A stretch of 44,958 nt of DNA from Lachnospiraceae bacterium UBA7093 (GTDB lineage Bacteria; Bacillota; Clostridia; Lachnospirales; Lachnospiraceae): positions 28,055 to 73,012 of the forward strand of contig DKYT01000048.1 in the NCBI GenBank assembly GCA_002492465.1, written 5' to 3'. Of the stretch, positions 15,607 through 24,824 are shown in pieces. Position 1 is the stretch's first letter. Each line of letters starts with the position of its first letter. A model generated the notes under the pieces. That model did not search any database. It had not been told where the DNA came from and saw only the letters and a program-made list of their open reading frames with translations. The position numbers and the translations under genes were made by a program.

Positions 15607-16515
15607 ATGGAGACAACGCAGCTACAAATGGTTCAAAATCTGATTCAGGTAATCGAAGAGAATATCCGGCAGGAACTGGATCTGGACATGCTTGCAGAGA
15701 AAACGGGATTTTCTAAATTTTATGTCCACAGGCTTTTCAGGGCGCTGACCGGACAGTCTATGATGACGTATGTGCGGGGGCGCAGGCTGACCTTAAGTCT
15801 GGACGATCTGGTAAGCACCCATCTGAATATCATCGATATTGCCCTGGGGTATCATTTTTCCCATGAACAATCCTATATCAGAGCTTTTAAGAAACAATTT
15901 CACATAACGCCGGCGCAGTACCGCCGCAGCCATGGAGAACTGCCAATTGTGGAAAAATTTGACACAGCGCATTTATACGGAACAGAACAGGGGCTTATGT
16001 CCGCTCCTCATATGTGTATGATCCCTCGGTTTTACCTTCAGGGGATTGAGCGGGAAATTATACACGACCATAATTACTATCACCAAGATACTAACCAGCT
16101 TGTGAGCCAGTGGGAAAAAACTTACCTGAAACAGATTGAAAATAAAGTGGACGAATTCGTCTATTTCGGACTGGTACAGTACAATGACAACCCCCGCGGC
16201 AGGCTTTATGCCGCCTGCACCCAGGTTAAAACCCCGGGCAGGGTCATGGATCCGGTGAAAAATTATACCATTCCCACCAACAACTACGTCTCTTTTCGGT
16301 ATGTAGGCATGCACTCTCCCTATGAAATTACCTTTCAGACACTGTTGGGACTTTATGAAAATATCAATGCATGGAAGGCGGAAACCTCTTACCAGCAGGC
16401 AGAACAATTTCATATAGAACGGGTAGACCTCAAAAAATGCAGCGCAGGTTACTGTGAAATGGATATTTATGTCCCTATTTCCTCAAAACCACAGACAAAT
16501 AAAATGCCAAAATAA
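15607..16515 (+). CDS. AraC-family regulator with effector-binding domain
   Basis: A 302-residue transcription factor. The N-terminal 110 residues hold two helix-turn-helix units (LDMLAEKTGFSKFYVHRLFRALTG and IIDIALGYHFSHEQSYIRAFKKQFHITPAQYRR). The C-terminal half resembles the GyrI-like/BmrR ligand-binding fold (VYFGLVQYNDNP, then YVPISSK). Such proteins often respond to small, sometimes toxic or cationic, compounds. The ATG at 15607 has GCGGAG upstream and a TATAAT box at 15576-15581. It ends 13 bases before the MoxR gene, so it is the first gene of that operon and may regulate it. Confidence 0.87.
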   Translation: METTQLQMVQNLIQVIEENIRQELDLDMLAEKTGFSKFYVHRLFRALTGQSMMTYVRGRRLTLSLDDLVSTHLNIIDIALGYHFSHEQSYIRAFKKQFHITPAQYRRSHGELPIVEKFDTAHLYGTEQGLMSAPHMCMIPRFYLQGIEREIIHDHNYYHQDTNQLVSQWEKTYLKQIENKVDEFVYFGLVQYNDNPRGRLYAACTQVKTPGRVMDPVKNYTIPTNNYVSFRYVGMHSPYEITFQTLLGLYENINAWKAETSYQQAEQFHIERVDLKKCSAGYCEMDIYVPISSKPQTNKMPK

Positions 16516-16528
16516 CCAGGAGGTTATC

Positions 16529-17467
16529 ATGCAGCAGACTGAAAAGCTGAATTCCATTATCGATAACATAGAAAAAATCCTCGTAGGAAAAAGGGAGGTG
16601 ATTGAGCTTGCCCTGATTACCATGCTTACGGGAGGGCATCTTCTTTTGGAGGACGTCCCCGGCGTGGGAAAAACCACCCTTGGCAAGGCGCTGGCGCAAT
16701 CCATTGCCTGTACCTTTGCCCGCATTACCTTTACGCCGGATACCCTTCCGGGCGATGTAACAGGTATGTCCATCTATCATATGCAGACAGGGGAGTTTCG
16801 CTATATGCCGGGCGCTGTCATGCACGATATACTCCTTGCCGATGAGATCAACCGCACCTCCCCCAAAACCCAGGCAAGCCTTCTGGAAGCAATGGAGGAA
16901 GGACAGGTAAGCGTAGAGGGCAAAACTTATCCTTTGTCCCCGGTTTTCATGGTAATCGCCACCCAAAATCCCATCGAGCAGCTGGGTACCTTTGCCCTTC
17001 CCGAGGCTCAGCTGGATCGTTTTCTAATGAAGGTTTCCATGGGCTATCCTAACCGGAAGGAGGAAGAACAGGAGCTGATCAGACGTGCCTTATCCGGACA
17101 GACGGTAAAAGAACTGAAGCCGGTCGTCACTCTGGAGGAAATGTGCGAGATCAAAAAAGAAGCGGCGCAGATCCAGGTGCACCCCGACATTCTAAAATAC
17201 GCCGTAAACCTGGTCAGAGCCACCCGGAAAAATGACCATATTTTGCTGGGGGCAAGCCCCCGTGCCGCAGTTGCACTGGTAAAAGCAGCAAGAAGCCGCG
17301 CCTGCCTCATGGGACGCGATTATGTGATACCGGAGGATATTGCACAGATGGCTCAACCTGTGCTTTCTCACCGTCTGATTCTCTCCTCAAAGGCGGAGCT
17401 GGAAGGACGCAGCCAGAAGGAAATCCTGACTTCCCTTATGTATCAGGTGGAGGTTCCTGTTTTATGA
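16529..17467 (+). CDS. MoxR-family AAA+ ATPase
   Basis: A 312-residue AAA+ ATPase with Walker A VPGVGKTTL (about residues 43-51), Walker B ILLADEINRT (101-110) and sensor 1 VIATQNPIEQLG. The family acts as chaperone-like assembly factors, usually together with DUF58 or VWA proteins. The ATG at 16529 has CCAGGAGGTTATC in front; a frame extending upstream to 16454 runs inside the AraC gene. The stop overlaps the DUF58 start by four bases (ATGA), so translation is coupled. Function in this bacterium is unknown, but the MoxR-DUF58-transglutaminase trio is a widespread module. Confidence 0.92.
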   Translation: MQQTEKLNSIIDNIEKILVGKREVIELALITMLTGGHLLLEDVPGVGKTTLGKALAQSIACTFARITFTPDTLPGDVTGMSIYHMQTGEFRYMPGAVMHDILLADEINRTSPKTQASLLEAMEEGQVSVEGKTYPLSPVFMVIATQNPIEQLGTFALPEAQLDRFLMKVSMGYPNRKEEEQELIRRALSGQTVKELKPVVTLEEMCEIKKEAAQIQVHPDILKYAVNLVRATRKNDHILLGASPRAAVALVKAARSRACLMGRDYVIPEDIAQMAQPVLSHRLILSSKAELEGRSQKEILTSLMYQVEVPVL

Positions 17468-18576
17468 AAAAAATCATTTATGCAGCACTGCTGACAGGTT
17501 CTGTCATTCTCGTCAGCTACAGAAGCGGCGCTATTCCGTGGATGCTGTTTTACTTTATGCTGATGCTTCCTGTTCTGGCGCTCTTATACGTTCAATATGT
17601 ATATTTCCGTTTCCGCATTGTACAGCAGGTTGACCGATATGTGGACAAAGGCGTGCCTATTCCCTACCGGCTGAAGCTGGCAAACGAGGATTGGCTGATG
17701 ATGAGCGGGATCAGTTTGAACTTCTACACAGATACCGTATCGGTTACAAAAAGAAAAAACGACGGTGTTCCGGTTTCCTATGCCCATGAGCCGGATCGTC
17801 TGTTTCTCCTGCCCCATCAACAGCAGGAGGTGGATCTGGAACTTTCCTGCAAATACCGGGGCACCTATCCTGTAGGTGTAAAAAGCGTTTCCATTACAGA
17901 TTTTTTTGGCTTGTTCACCATCACCTACCCTATGATGGCGCAGATCAGACTGACGGCAAGACCCCGCATTCTTACCTTAGGGCAGCTTCAATCCAAGCTC
18001 AGCAAATGGGACCCCAAGAAAGCCCCTCCCTCATCCTCCCTGGTACAGGAACAGTTGGATCATGAGCTTAGAAAATATATACAAGGCGACACCCTTCGTT
18101 CCGTTCATTGGAAAAACTCAGCGCGAGCCGGAGAGCTTCTGGTTCGAAAACAAGCGCCTCAGGAGCTTTTCGAGCTTATCATCATTATGGACTGTACCCC
18201 TTTCCCAGAGGAGGCGGAACTGAAACGCATGCAGATAGAGGATAATATTATTGAAGCCTCTCTCGCTCTGTTATACGATGCCTGTCTGCAGAAAGTAAGA
18301 GCCCGGGTGGTCTGGTGCTCTGACAAAATACGTGAAATCATGATTGATAATATGAAAAGCTTCGATATTTTTTACAATCTTTGCGCAGAGCTGACCTTCT
18401 GCTCTTGCATGACGCTGGAGGAAGTATGGAAAAGCTATCAGGCAAAAGCAAATGAAAACGCCGCCTTTTGGCTGGTGGGCTGTCATGTACCGCCGCCGCT
18501 GTTAAAGCAGGTTCAGGAAAACCATAAGGCAGGGAAAAAGATTACCGTAATCGATACAGGAACGGAACCTCTATGA
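17464..18576 (+). CDS. DUF58 domain protein
   Basis: A 370-residue membrane-anchored protein. Two hydrophobic segments occupy residues 3-45. The family signature GDTLRSVHWKNSARAGELLVRKQ (about residue 211 onward) is followed by IIMDCTPFP, the start of a von Willebrand A-like fold. It shares four bases with the genes on both sides, showing tight coupling with MoxR and transglutaminase. It is probably the client or adaptor through which MoxR acts at the membrane (inference from the module). Confidence 0.88.
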   Translation: MKKIIYAALLTGSVILVSYRSGAIPWMLFYFMLMLPVLALLYVQYVYFRFRIVQQVDRYVDKGVPIPYRLKLANEDWLMMSGISLNFYTDTVSVTKRKNDGVPVSYAHEPDRLFLLPHQQQEVDLELSCKYRGTYPVGVKSVSITDFFGLFTITYPMMAQIRLTARPRILTLGQLQSKLSKWDPKKAPPSSSLVQEQLDHELRKYIQGDTLRSVHWKNSARAGELLVRKQAPQELFELIIIMDCTPFPEEAELKRMQIEDNIIEASLALLYDACLQKVRARVVWCSDKIREIMIDNMKSFDIFYNLCAELTFCSCMTLEEVWKSYQAKANENAAFWLVGCHVPPPLLKQVQENHKAGKKITVIDTGTEPL

Positions 18577-20807
18577 AAAAAGCGAAATTTCCTTTCTTAA
18601 AATGCTGTGAATGGCTTTATCAAGGCGCTCTGAGCACGGGTGCCTTGTTTGTGTTGTACGGATTTTTACAGGATGTGATAATCCAGGCGGATCTGTTTCC
18701 CTCAGCCGGCAGATTGTTAGGGCTCATTGCCGCCGGAACTTTCGGAGTGCAGTTTATGCTGGTTTGGTCCGCAGAAAAAGAATATCTGCCTTACGCCGGG
18801 CTGTGTCTCCTCGCCATAAACATGGCTGCAGGGCTTCTTTCCTGGCGTCTGGGCGAGACGCCCGCTGTCTTTTGGCATTATGCGGGCTTAGAGGTAATCT
18901 GCATTGCCAGTGCCTTAGCCGTATCCGTTATCAGCCAGTCTCTTGCATTACAGAGCTGCCTGATTGGGGCACAGGCTGCAGGGCTTGTGGTTCTTGCCAT
19001 TTTGCAAAAACCTCTTCCCGGCTTATGCATATCTGTCATGCTCATCGCTTTCCTGGTTTTTTTAGTGGAACTCACCTTCCATGATCCCCAAAAGCAAAAA
19101 GAGGCATTGGGGCTGCTGCCCCTGTTTACGGCAGCGGCGTTTTTGCTGTGGATTTTACCCAAAAGCGAAGAACCTCTGGATTGGACCTGGGCAAAAAACG
19201 CATATGCCTCCCTTCAGGATACCATAAAATCGCAGGCGGTATCGTTAGCGTATCTGTTGGAAGATCAAAACCAATTTTCTTTTTCTGATACGGGATACGG
19301 AAATGCCGGGAAACTGGGCGGTTTTCTTCTCAAAGGGGAACAGGAACAGCTTCATATTTACGGCAATGGTACCAAAAATCCCCTCTATTTAACCGGGGCA
19401 GTTTATGATGTGTATACCGGACAGGATTGGCAGCCCGCCCCTCCGGGAACAGGACACCCCCTGAGAACAGGAGGGCACCCCCCTGAAAACAGGGGGGGAA
19501 GTATTCCCACCCAGGATCGCCTGCTGGATGCCCTTTCTCACAGTGTCTACGCCCACCAGCAGGAGGAGCTTCTCTCTTCCTGCCTGATTTCCGTTGAATA
19601 CCGCTTTATCAAAACCGCCGATCTTTTTCACGAGCTGCACACCGCCACTCTATACGGTCAGCTGCCGCCCTTTCAGGAAAATACACCCTGGGTTATGGAA
19701 CAGGCGCAGGGAAAGGGATTTACTTACCGTGTTACCTTTTGGGAGGTCAATGAAGAAAGCAATGAAATGAAGGCACTGCTGCGTCAGCAGGCATGGCAGG
19801 AGAACACTGTATGGGATGAAATCTCTCTCCGGGAAGAATCTCAGATCTATCAAACCTGCACCCAGCTTCCCGAAGATCTTCCCTCCCGGGTATATGAGCT
19901 TGCCCACACCATCGCGGCAGACGCGGACAACGATTACGACCGTATGGCGGCGTTTGCCCGTTACTTGTCAGATTACACCTACACCACCAATCCGCCTGTA
20001 TGTCCTGAAGGACAGGATTTTATGGATTATTTTCTCTTTGACAGCAAAAGCGGCTACTGCACCTATTTTGCCACCGCAATGGCTGTGCTTGGACGTTGTG
20101 AGGGAATTCCCACCCGCTATGTAAAAGGCTTTATGACCACAGACACCTGCAAAAATTCCTCTATGGATGTCACACTGACAGGACAGGATGCACACGCATG
20201 GACGGAAGCCTACATTGCCCATGTGGGATGGGTACGCTTTGACGGAACCCCAGGCTACGGGGAGTTTCACCCTGACCGCTGGGTACCTGCAGAGGCGGCA
20301 AACATAGACCAAAAGGGAAATCCTTATTTACAGGACGTTGCTCCCTCAGCCTCCTCCGAACCGGTATCCGCCGTCCGGAAATCCTCTGACCATTGGGACA
20401 TATCTTTCTTGCTGAAACTCCTGGGAACCCTTTTGGCGGGAGGAATCTTATGCCTTCTCCTTCTCCGGCTCCGGAACGCCTTGCGCCGCAGAAAATATGC
20501 TGCCGCCGATCCTGGAGAAAAACTGCGGATGCTGCTCAAACGCCTGCTGCAATTGGGAAAGCTTCAGGGCGCTCCTCTAAAGGAGGGAGAAACCCTCCAG
20601 GGCTATCAACGCCGGATTCACGGTTTATTGGATACGGAAAGGTACACTTTTGCCCAGGCATGCGCTTTATATGAAGGAATGCGCTTTGGAGAAAAAAGCG
20701 TCTCCGATTTGGAACTGAAACAACTGGAGGCGTATGGGAAGGAGGCGGAAAATCACTATCTGACAAACTGCGGTTTCTTAAAGAAACTTACTTATCGTGT
20801 GAAATAA
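18573..20807 (+). CDS. Membrane transglutaminase-like protein
   Basis: A 744-residue protein of the TgpA type. Five or six hydrophobic segments span the first 200 residues. A large external part follows with the transglutaminase core: Cys496 (SGYCTYFATAM), His541 (DAHAWTEAY) and Asp557 (RFDGTPGYG), all three catalytic residues intact. A further transmembrane helix lies at about 615-635 (LLKLLGTLLAGGILCLLLLRL), then a cytoplasmic DUF4129-like tail of 110 residues. It closes the AraC-MoxR-DUF58 operon with a four-base overlap. It may crosslink or cleave cell-surface proteins. A G/C-rich repetitive stretch codes for a Pro/Gly-rich loop at about residues 289-310. Confidence 0.88.
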   Translation: MKKAKFPFLKCCEWLYQGALSTGALFVLYGFLQDVIIQADLFPSAGRLLGLIAAGTFGVQFMLVWSAEKEYLPYAGLCLLAINMAAGLLSWRLGETPAVFWHYAGLEVICIASALAVSVISQSLALQSCLIGAQAAGLVVLAILQKPLPGLCISVMLIAFLVFLVELTFHDPQKQKEALGLLPLFTAAAFLLWILPKSEEPLDWTWAKNAYASLQDTIKSQAVSLAYLLEDQNQFSFSDTGYGNAGKLGGFLLKGEQEQLHIYGNGTKNPLYLTGAVYDVYTGQDWQPAPPGTGHPLRTGGHPPENRGGSIPTQDRLLDALSHSVYAHQQEELLSSCLISVEYRFIKTADLFHELHTATLYGQLPPFQENTPWVMEQAQGKGFTYRVTFWEVNEESNEMKALLRQQAWQENTVWDEISLREESQIYQTCTQLPEDLPSRVYELAHTIAADADNDYDRMAAFARYLSDYTYTTNPPVCPEGQDFMDYFLFDSKSGYCTYFATAMAVLGRCEGIPTRYVKGFMTTDTCKNSSMDVTLTGQDAHAWTEAYIAHVGWVRFDGTPGYGEFHPDRWVPAEAANIDQKGNPYLQDVAPSASSEPVSAVRKSSDHWDISFLLKLLGTLLAGGILCLLLLRLRNALRRRKYAAADPGEKLRMLLKRLLQLGKLQGAPLKEGETLQGYQRRIHGLLDTERYTFAQACALYEGMRFGEKSVSDLELKQLEAYGKEAENHYLTNCGFLKKLTYRVK
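19441..19500 (+). repeat. Imperfect G/C-run repeats inside the transglutaminase gene
   Basis: Three imperfect units of about 20 bases, each with a GAACAGG or AAACAGG core and the first two with a run of C (ACACCCCCTGA, GCACCCCCCTGA), ending in a run of seven G. They encode a Pro/Gly-rich loop. Unit copying and the long G and C runs make length changes likely here. Confidence 0.6.
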
Positions 20808-20850
20808 TGACCAAACGCCGGCACGCTTTGCGAGCCGTCTTATTGGATTC

Positions 20851-20897
20851 AAAATATATGGGAATCCTGCCTGACGCTCAGGATTCCCATATATTTT
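20851..20897. terminator. Bidirectional terminator between transglutaminase gene and purL
   Basis: A perfect 19-base inverted repeat: AAAATATATGGGAATCCTG at 20851-20869 and its complement at 20879-20897, with a 9-base loop. A T run follows the stem on the plus strand, and A/T ends on both sides allow use by the convergent operon and purL. Confidence 0.9.
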
Positions 20898-20922
20898 TTG
20901 CATTTTATAACATCCGTTATTC

Positions 20923-23900
20923 TTATTTAAAATATGCCACTCCGGACTCAAAGATCTTCAGATCCTGTTCTCCGTAAATATTCACGGCAACGCCGTCACC
21001 CTGGCGTTCCGCATGTGCCATCTTACCAAAAACCCTGCCGTCCGGCGAAGTAATACCCTCAATTGCGGCATAGGAACCGTTGATGTTCCACTCCTCGTCC
21101 ATGGACACATCCCCCTCCGGATCTGCATACTGGGTTGCCACCTGCCCGTTGGCAAAGAGCTGATCGATCCACTCCTTCGGCGCCACAAACCTGCCTTCTC
21201 CGTGGGATGCAGGGGTCACATAGGTGGCGCCCAACTGCGCTCCCCTAAGCCAGGGCGACTTATTGGAAACCACCTTCGTGTATACCATCTTGGAAATATG
21301 GCGGTTAATGGTGTTAAAGGTCAGGGTAGGAGAATCCTCCTTCTGCCCTGTGATTTCTCCGTAAGGCACCAGTCCCAGCTTAATCAGCGCCTGGAATCCA
21401 TTGCAGATTCCCAGAGCAAGCCCGTCTCTTTCCTTTAAAAGACGCATCACCGCATCCTTAATCTGTTCATTCTGAAACGCCGTTGCAAAGAATTTCGCGC
21501 TTCCGTCCGGCTCATCCCCTGCTGAGAAACCGCCGGGGAACATAATAATCTGGGCATTGTCAATGTCTCTCCTGAATTGTTCCACGGAAGAACGAATATC
21601 CTCGGGAGACTGGTTCTTAAATACCCTTGTAACCACCTCCGCTCCGGCGCGCTTAAACGCCGCCTCGCTGTCATACTCACAGTTGGTTCCCGGAAATACC
21701 GGAATAAATACTGTGGGCTTTGCAACCTTATGTTTGCACAGATAAACCTGATCCGCCTGATACAGCCTGGAATTCACCGATTCCGTTCCCTTTTCCGCCT
21801 TGGTGGGGAACACCTTTTCCAGCCTGGACTTCCATGCCTCAAGCGCCTCTTCCATAGTCACCGTCACATCCTGATAGGTAAAGAGCGCATCCTCTCTGAT
21901 CCGGGCAACCCGCCTGAAATTAAGGTCGTCCGCCTTCTCGTCCTTTTCCGCCATAAGCGTCTGGAAATCCTCCCCGGTCATTTCCAAAACCAAATCTCCC
22001 AGGCAATTTTCAAACAGATCAAGGGGCTTTAATTCCTCCTCAAAAGCAACCCCCAGCTGATTGCCAAACGCCATCTTGGAAACTCCTGCAACAAGTCCCT
22101 TGGCATCCAGGGCATAAGCAGCTTTTACCTTTCCTTCCCGCATCAAACCGGTTACAAAACGGTAAGTCTTCATTACATTTTCGTAAACAGGAATATCATA
22201 TTCATCCTTATCAAACCAGAACTGAACCAGCACGTCTCCCGCTTCCTTCAGTTCCGGCGTTATCACATTTTTCTTCTCCGATATATCCACCGCAAAGGAC
22301 ACCAATGTGGGCGGCACGTCGATCTCGTTAAAGGAGCCGGACATACTGTCCTTGCCTCCAATGGAAGGCAGCCCATAGCCGATCTGTGCGTCGTAAGCTC
22401 CCAAAAGAGCGGCAAAGGGCTGGCTCCATCTCTCCGGATCGGAAGTCATGCGCCTGAAATACTCCTGGAAGGTAAAACGGATCCGGTCAAAATCGCCGCC
22501 TCCCGCCACGATCTTTGCAATGGACTCGGTCACCCCGTAAACAGCTCCATGGTAAGGGCTCCAGGAAGAAAGATAAGGATCGAAGCCATAGCTCATCATG
22601 GTAACGGTATCTGTCTTTCCTTTCAGCACCGGAAGCTTTGCCACCATGGTCTGGGTTTCCGTCAGCTGATATTTACCCCCGTAGGGCATCAATACGCTTG
22701 CCGCGCCGATGGAGGAATCAAACATTTCCACCAGTCCCTTCTGAGAGCATACGTTCAGATCGTTTAACATTCTCAGCCAGGCGCCTTTCAGATCCTCCTG
22801 GTCAAGCAGCTCCTTTACACTGGGAATTGCAATTTGTTTTAAATAATTATTATCCTGATCAGGGATCGCTACCTTTACATCGGTCTCCTGATGGGCGCCG
22901 TTGGTGTCAAGAAATGCCCTGGAAATATTTACAATCTCCCTGCCTCTCCATTTCAACACCAGCCTGGGCTCTTTGGTAACCACCGCAACGGGCACTGCCT
23001 CCAGGTTTTCTTCCGCTGCATAGCCAAGAAACGCCTCTACATGGGCAGGATCCACTACCACTGCCATTCTTTCCTGAGATTCGGAAATGGCAAGCTCCGT
23101 GCCGTCCAGACCTGCATACTTTTTAGGCACCTTGTCCAGGTCTACCACCAGACCCGGGGCAAGCTCCCCGATTGCCACGGATACCCCGCCTGCTCCAAAG
23201 TCATTACACTTTTTGATGATTCTGCTCACTTCTCCTCGGCGGAACAGCCGCTGGATCTTCCGCTCTGTAGGGGCATTCCCCTTCTGCACCTCTGCGCCGC
23301 AGGTTTCAATGGAGCTTTCCGTATGTACCTTGGAGGAGCCTGTAGCGCCGCCGCAGCCGTCGCGCCCTGTCCTTCCTCCTAATAAAATAATGATATCATC
23401 AGGATCGGAATTCTCACGGATTACATTCTTTCTGGGAGCTGCCCCCATAACTGCGCCGATCTCCATCCGCTTTGCCACATAATCGGGATGATAGATCTCC
23501 TTCACATACCCGGTCGCAAGCCCGATCTGGTTGCCGTAGGAGGAATAGCCGCTTGCCGCTCCTCTAACCAGCTTTTTCTGGGAAAGCTTACCTTTCAGAG
23601 TATCTGCCACAGGCAGGGTTGGATCCGCCGCGCCGGTTACACGCATTGCCTGATATACATAGCCTCTTCCTGAAAGAGGATCCCGGATCGCGCCGCCAAG
23701 ACAGGTAGCCGCGCCGCCGAAAGGCTCGATCTCTGTGGGATGGTTATGAGTTTCGTTTTTAAAGAATACCAGCCACTCCTCCTTTACAGGTCCGTCGCCG
23801 TAATCCATTTCAACGGGAACTACCACAGAACATGCATTGATCTCATCGGACTCCTCCATATCCTGCAGTTTTCCGTCCTTCTTCAGCTTCCGCATTGCCA

Positions 23901-24756
23901 TCAGCGCCAGATCCATCAGGCATACGAACTTATCGCTCCTGCCCTGGAATATTTCGCTTCTGGTATCCAGATAGCTTTGATAGGTGGTTTCCAGGGGCGC
24001 TCTGTAGTACCCCTCCTGAAATTCAATATTCTTAAGTTCCGTGGAAAAGGTGGTATGACGGCAGTGATCAGACCAATAGGTATCCAATACCCGAATTTCC
24101 GTCATAGTAGGATCTCTGTGCTCTTCCTTTTGATAATAATTCTGAATATGCAGAAAATCCTTGAATGTCATGGCAAGGGAAAGAGATTCGTACAACTCCC
24201 GAAGCCGATCCTCCGGCATCTCCTGAAAGCCCTCAAAAACAGCCACATCTTCAGGCTCCTGGTAATCGGTCACAAGGGTATCCGGCTTGTCCATTGCGGT
24301 TTCCCTGGAATCCACCGGGTTGATACAGTATGCTTTTATCTTTTCAAATTCCTCTGGAGATACATCGCCGATAATCAGATAAGTAACAGCAGTCCTGATG
24401 ATCGGTTCCTCGTCCTCCTTCAGAAACTGAATGCACTGCATGGCGGAATCTGCACGCTGGTCGAACTGACCGGGTAGAAATTCCACGCTGAACACCTTCC
24501 CATCAGCAGGAATATCAATGGTTTCCCTGTAAAGGATATCTACAGGCGGCTCTGAGAACACACATTTTAGAGCCCGCTCAAAGGTTTCCCCGGAAATATT
24601 CTCCACATCGTAGCGGATCAATACCCGCACCTCCCGCACGCCTAAAATTCCCAGATAACTGCCGATCTCTTCTTTCAGTTCCCTTGCCTTTACCGCAAAG
24701 GGAGCCTTTTTTTCTACATAGATACGTTTTACGTTTCCCATGGTGATATTCATCAT
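20923..24756 (-). CDS. purL: Phosphoribosylformylglycinamidine synthase, single chain
   Basis: The fourth step of purine synthesis: FGAR plus glutamine and ATP to FGAM. The 1277-residue chain has a PurS-like N-terminus (MGNVKRIYVEKKAPF), two AIR-synthase-like halves (first with the metal/ATP motif FKNETHNHPTEIEPFGGAATCLGG) and a class I glutaminase end. In the latter FPGGFSAGDEPDG and the nucleophile Cys1118 in LGICNGFQALIKLG are visible. Three in-frame ATGs (24756, 24753, 24741) compete: GGAGG lies directly before the first two, while family alignment favours the third. A promoter stands 40-70 bases upstream. No other purine gene is adjacent. A relic of a related purL lies at 15435-15550. 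Confidence 0.96.
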   Translation of the reverse strand: MMNITMGNVKRIYVEKKAPFAVKARELKEEIGSYLGILGVREVRVLIRYDVENISGETFERALKCVFSEPPVDILYRETIDIPADGKVFSVEFLPGQFDQRADSAMQCIQFLKEDEEPIIRTAVTYLIIGDVSPEEFEKIKAYCINPVDSRETAMDKPDTLVTDYQEPEDVAVFEGFQEMPEDRLRELYESLSLAMTFKDFLHIQNYYQKEEHRDPTMTEIRVLDTYWSDHCRHTTFSTELKNIEFQEGYYRAPLETTYQSYLDTRSEIFQGRSDKFVCLMDLALMAMRKLKKDGKLQDMEESDEINACSVVVPVEMDYGDGPVKEEWLVFFKNETHNHPTEIEPFGGAATCLGGAIRDPLSGRGYVYQAMRVTGAADPTLPVADTLKGKLSQKKLVRGAASGYSSYGNQIGLATGYVKEIYHPDYVAKRMEIGAVMGAAPRKNVIRENSDPDDIIILLGGRTGRDGCGGATGSSKVHTESSIETCGAEVQKGNAPTERKIQRLFRRGEVSRIIKKCNDFGAGGVSVAIGELAPGLVVDLDKVPKKYAGLDGTELAISESQERMAVVVDPAHVEAFLGYAAEENLEAVPVAVVTKEPRLVLKWRGREIVNISRAFLDTNGAHQETDVKVAIPDQDNNYLKQIAIPSVKELLDQEDLKGAWLRMLNDLNVCSQKGLVEMFDSSIGAASVLMPYGGKYQLTETQTMVAKLPVLKGKTDTVTMMSYGFDPYLSSWSPYHGAVYGVTESIAKIVAGGGDFDRIRFTFQEYFRRMTSDPERWSQPFAALLGAYDAQIGYGLPSIGGKDSMSGSFNEIDVPPTLVSFAVDISEKKNVITPELKEAGDVLVQFWFDKDEYDIPVYENVMKTYRFVTGLMREGKVKAAYALDAKGLVAGVSKMAFGNQLGVAFEEELKPLDLFENCLGDLVLEMTGEDFQTLMAEKDEKADDLNFRRVARIREDALFTYQDVTVTMEEALEAWKSRLEKVFPTKAEKGTESVNSRLYQADQVYLCKHKVAKPTVFIPVFPGTNCEYDSEAAFKRAGAEVVTRVFKNQSPEDIRSSVEQFRRDIDNAQIIMFPGGFSAGDEPDGSAKFFATAFQNEQIKDAVMRLLKERDGLALGICNGFQALIKLGLVPYGEITGQKEDSPTLTFNTINRHISKMVYTKVVSNKSPWLRGAQLGATYVTPASHGEGRFVAPKEWIDQLFANGQVATQYADPEGDVSMDEEWNINGSYAAIEGITSPDGRVFGKMAHAERQGDGVAVNIYGEQDLKIFESGVAYFK

Positions 24757-24796
24757 CCTCCGTTTGATTGTTGTTTATGTATGCTGCAACACTTCC

Positions 24797-24824
24797 ATTA
24801 TACCGAATTTACTGCATTTTGCAA
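24797..24824 (-). promoter_or_regulatory. purL promoter
   Basis: On the minus strand TTGCAA (24819-24824), 16 bases, TATAAT (24797-24802). The -35 lies inside the last codons of the upstream LacI gene. The implied leader is only about 35 bases, leaving no room for a purine riboswitch. Confidence 0.7.

Noticed and set aside
24757..24808. Purine riboswitch upstream of purL
   Set aside because: The promoter places the transcript start about 35 bases before the first ATG, too short for a PurR-type or guanine/PRPP riboswitch.
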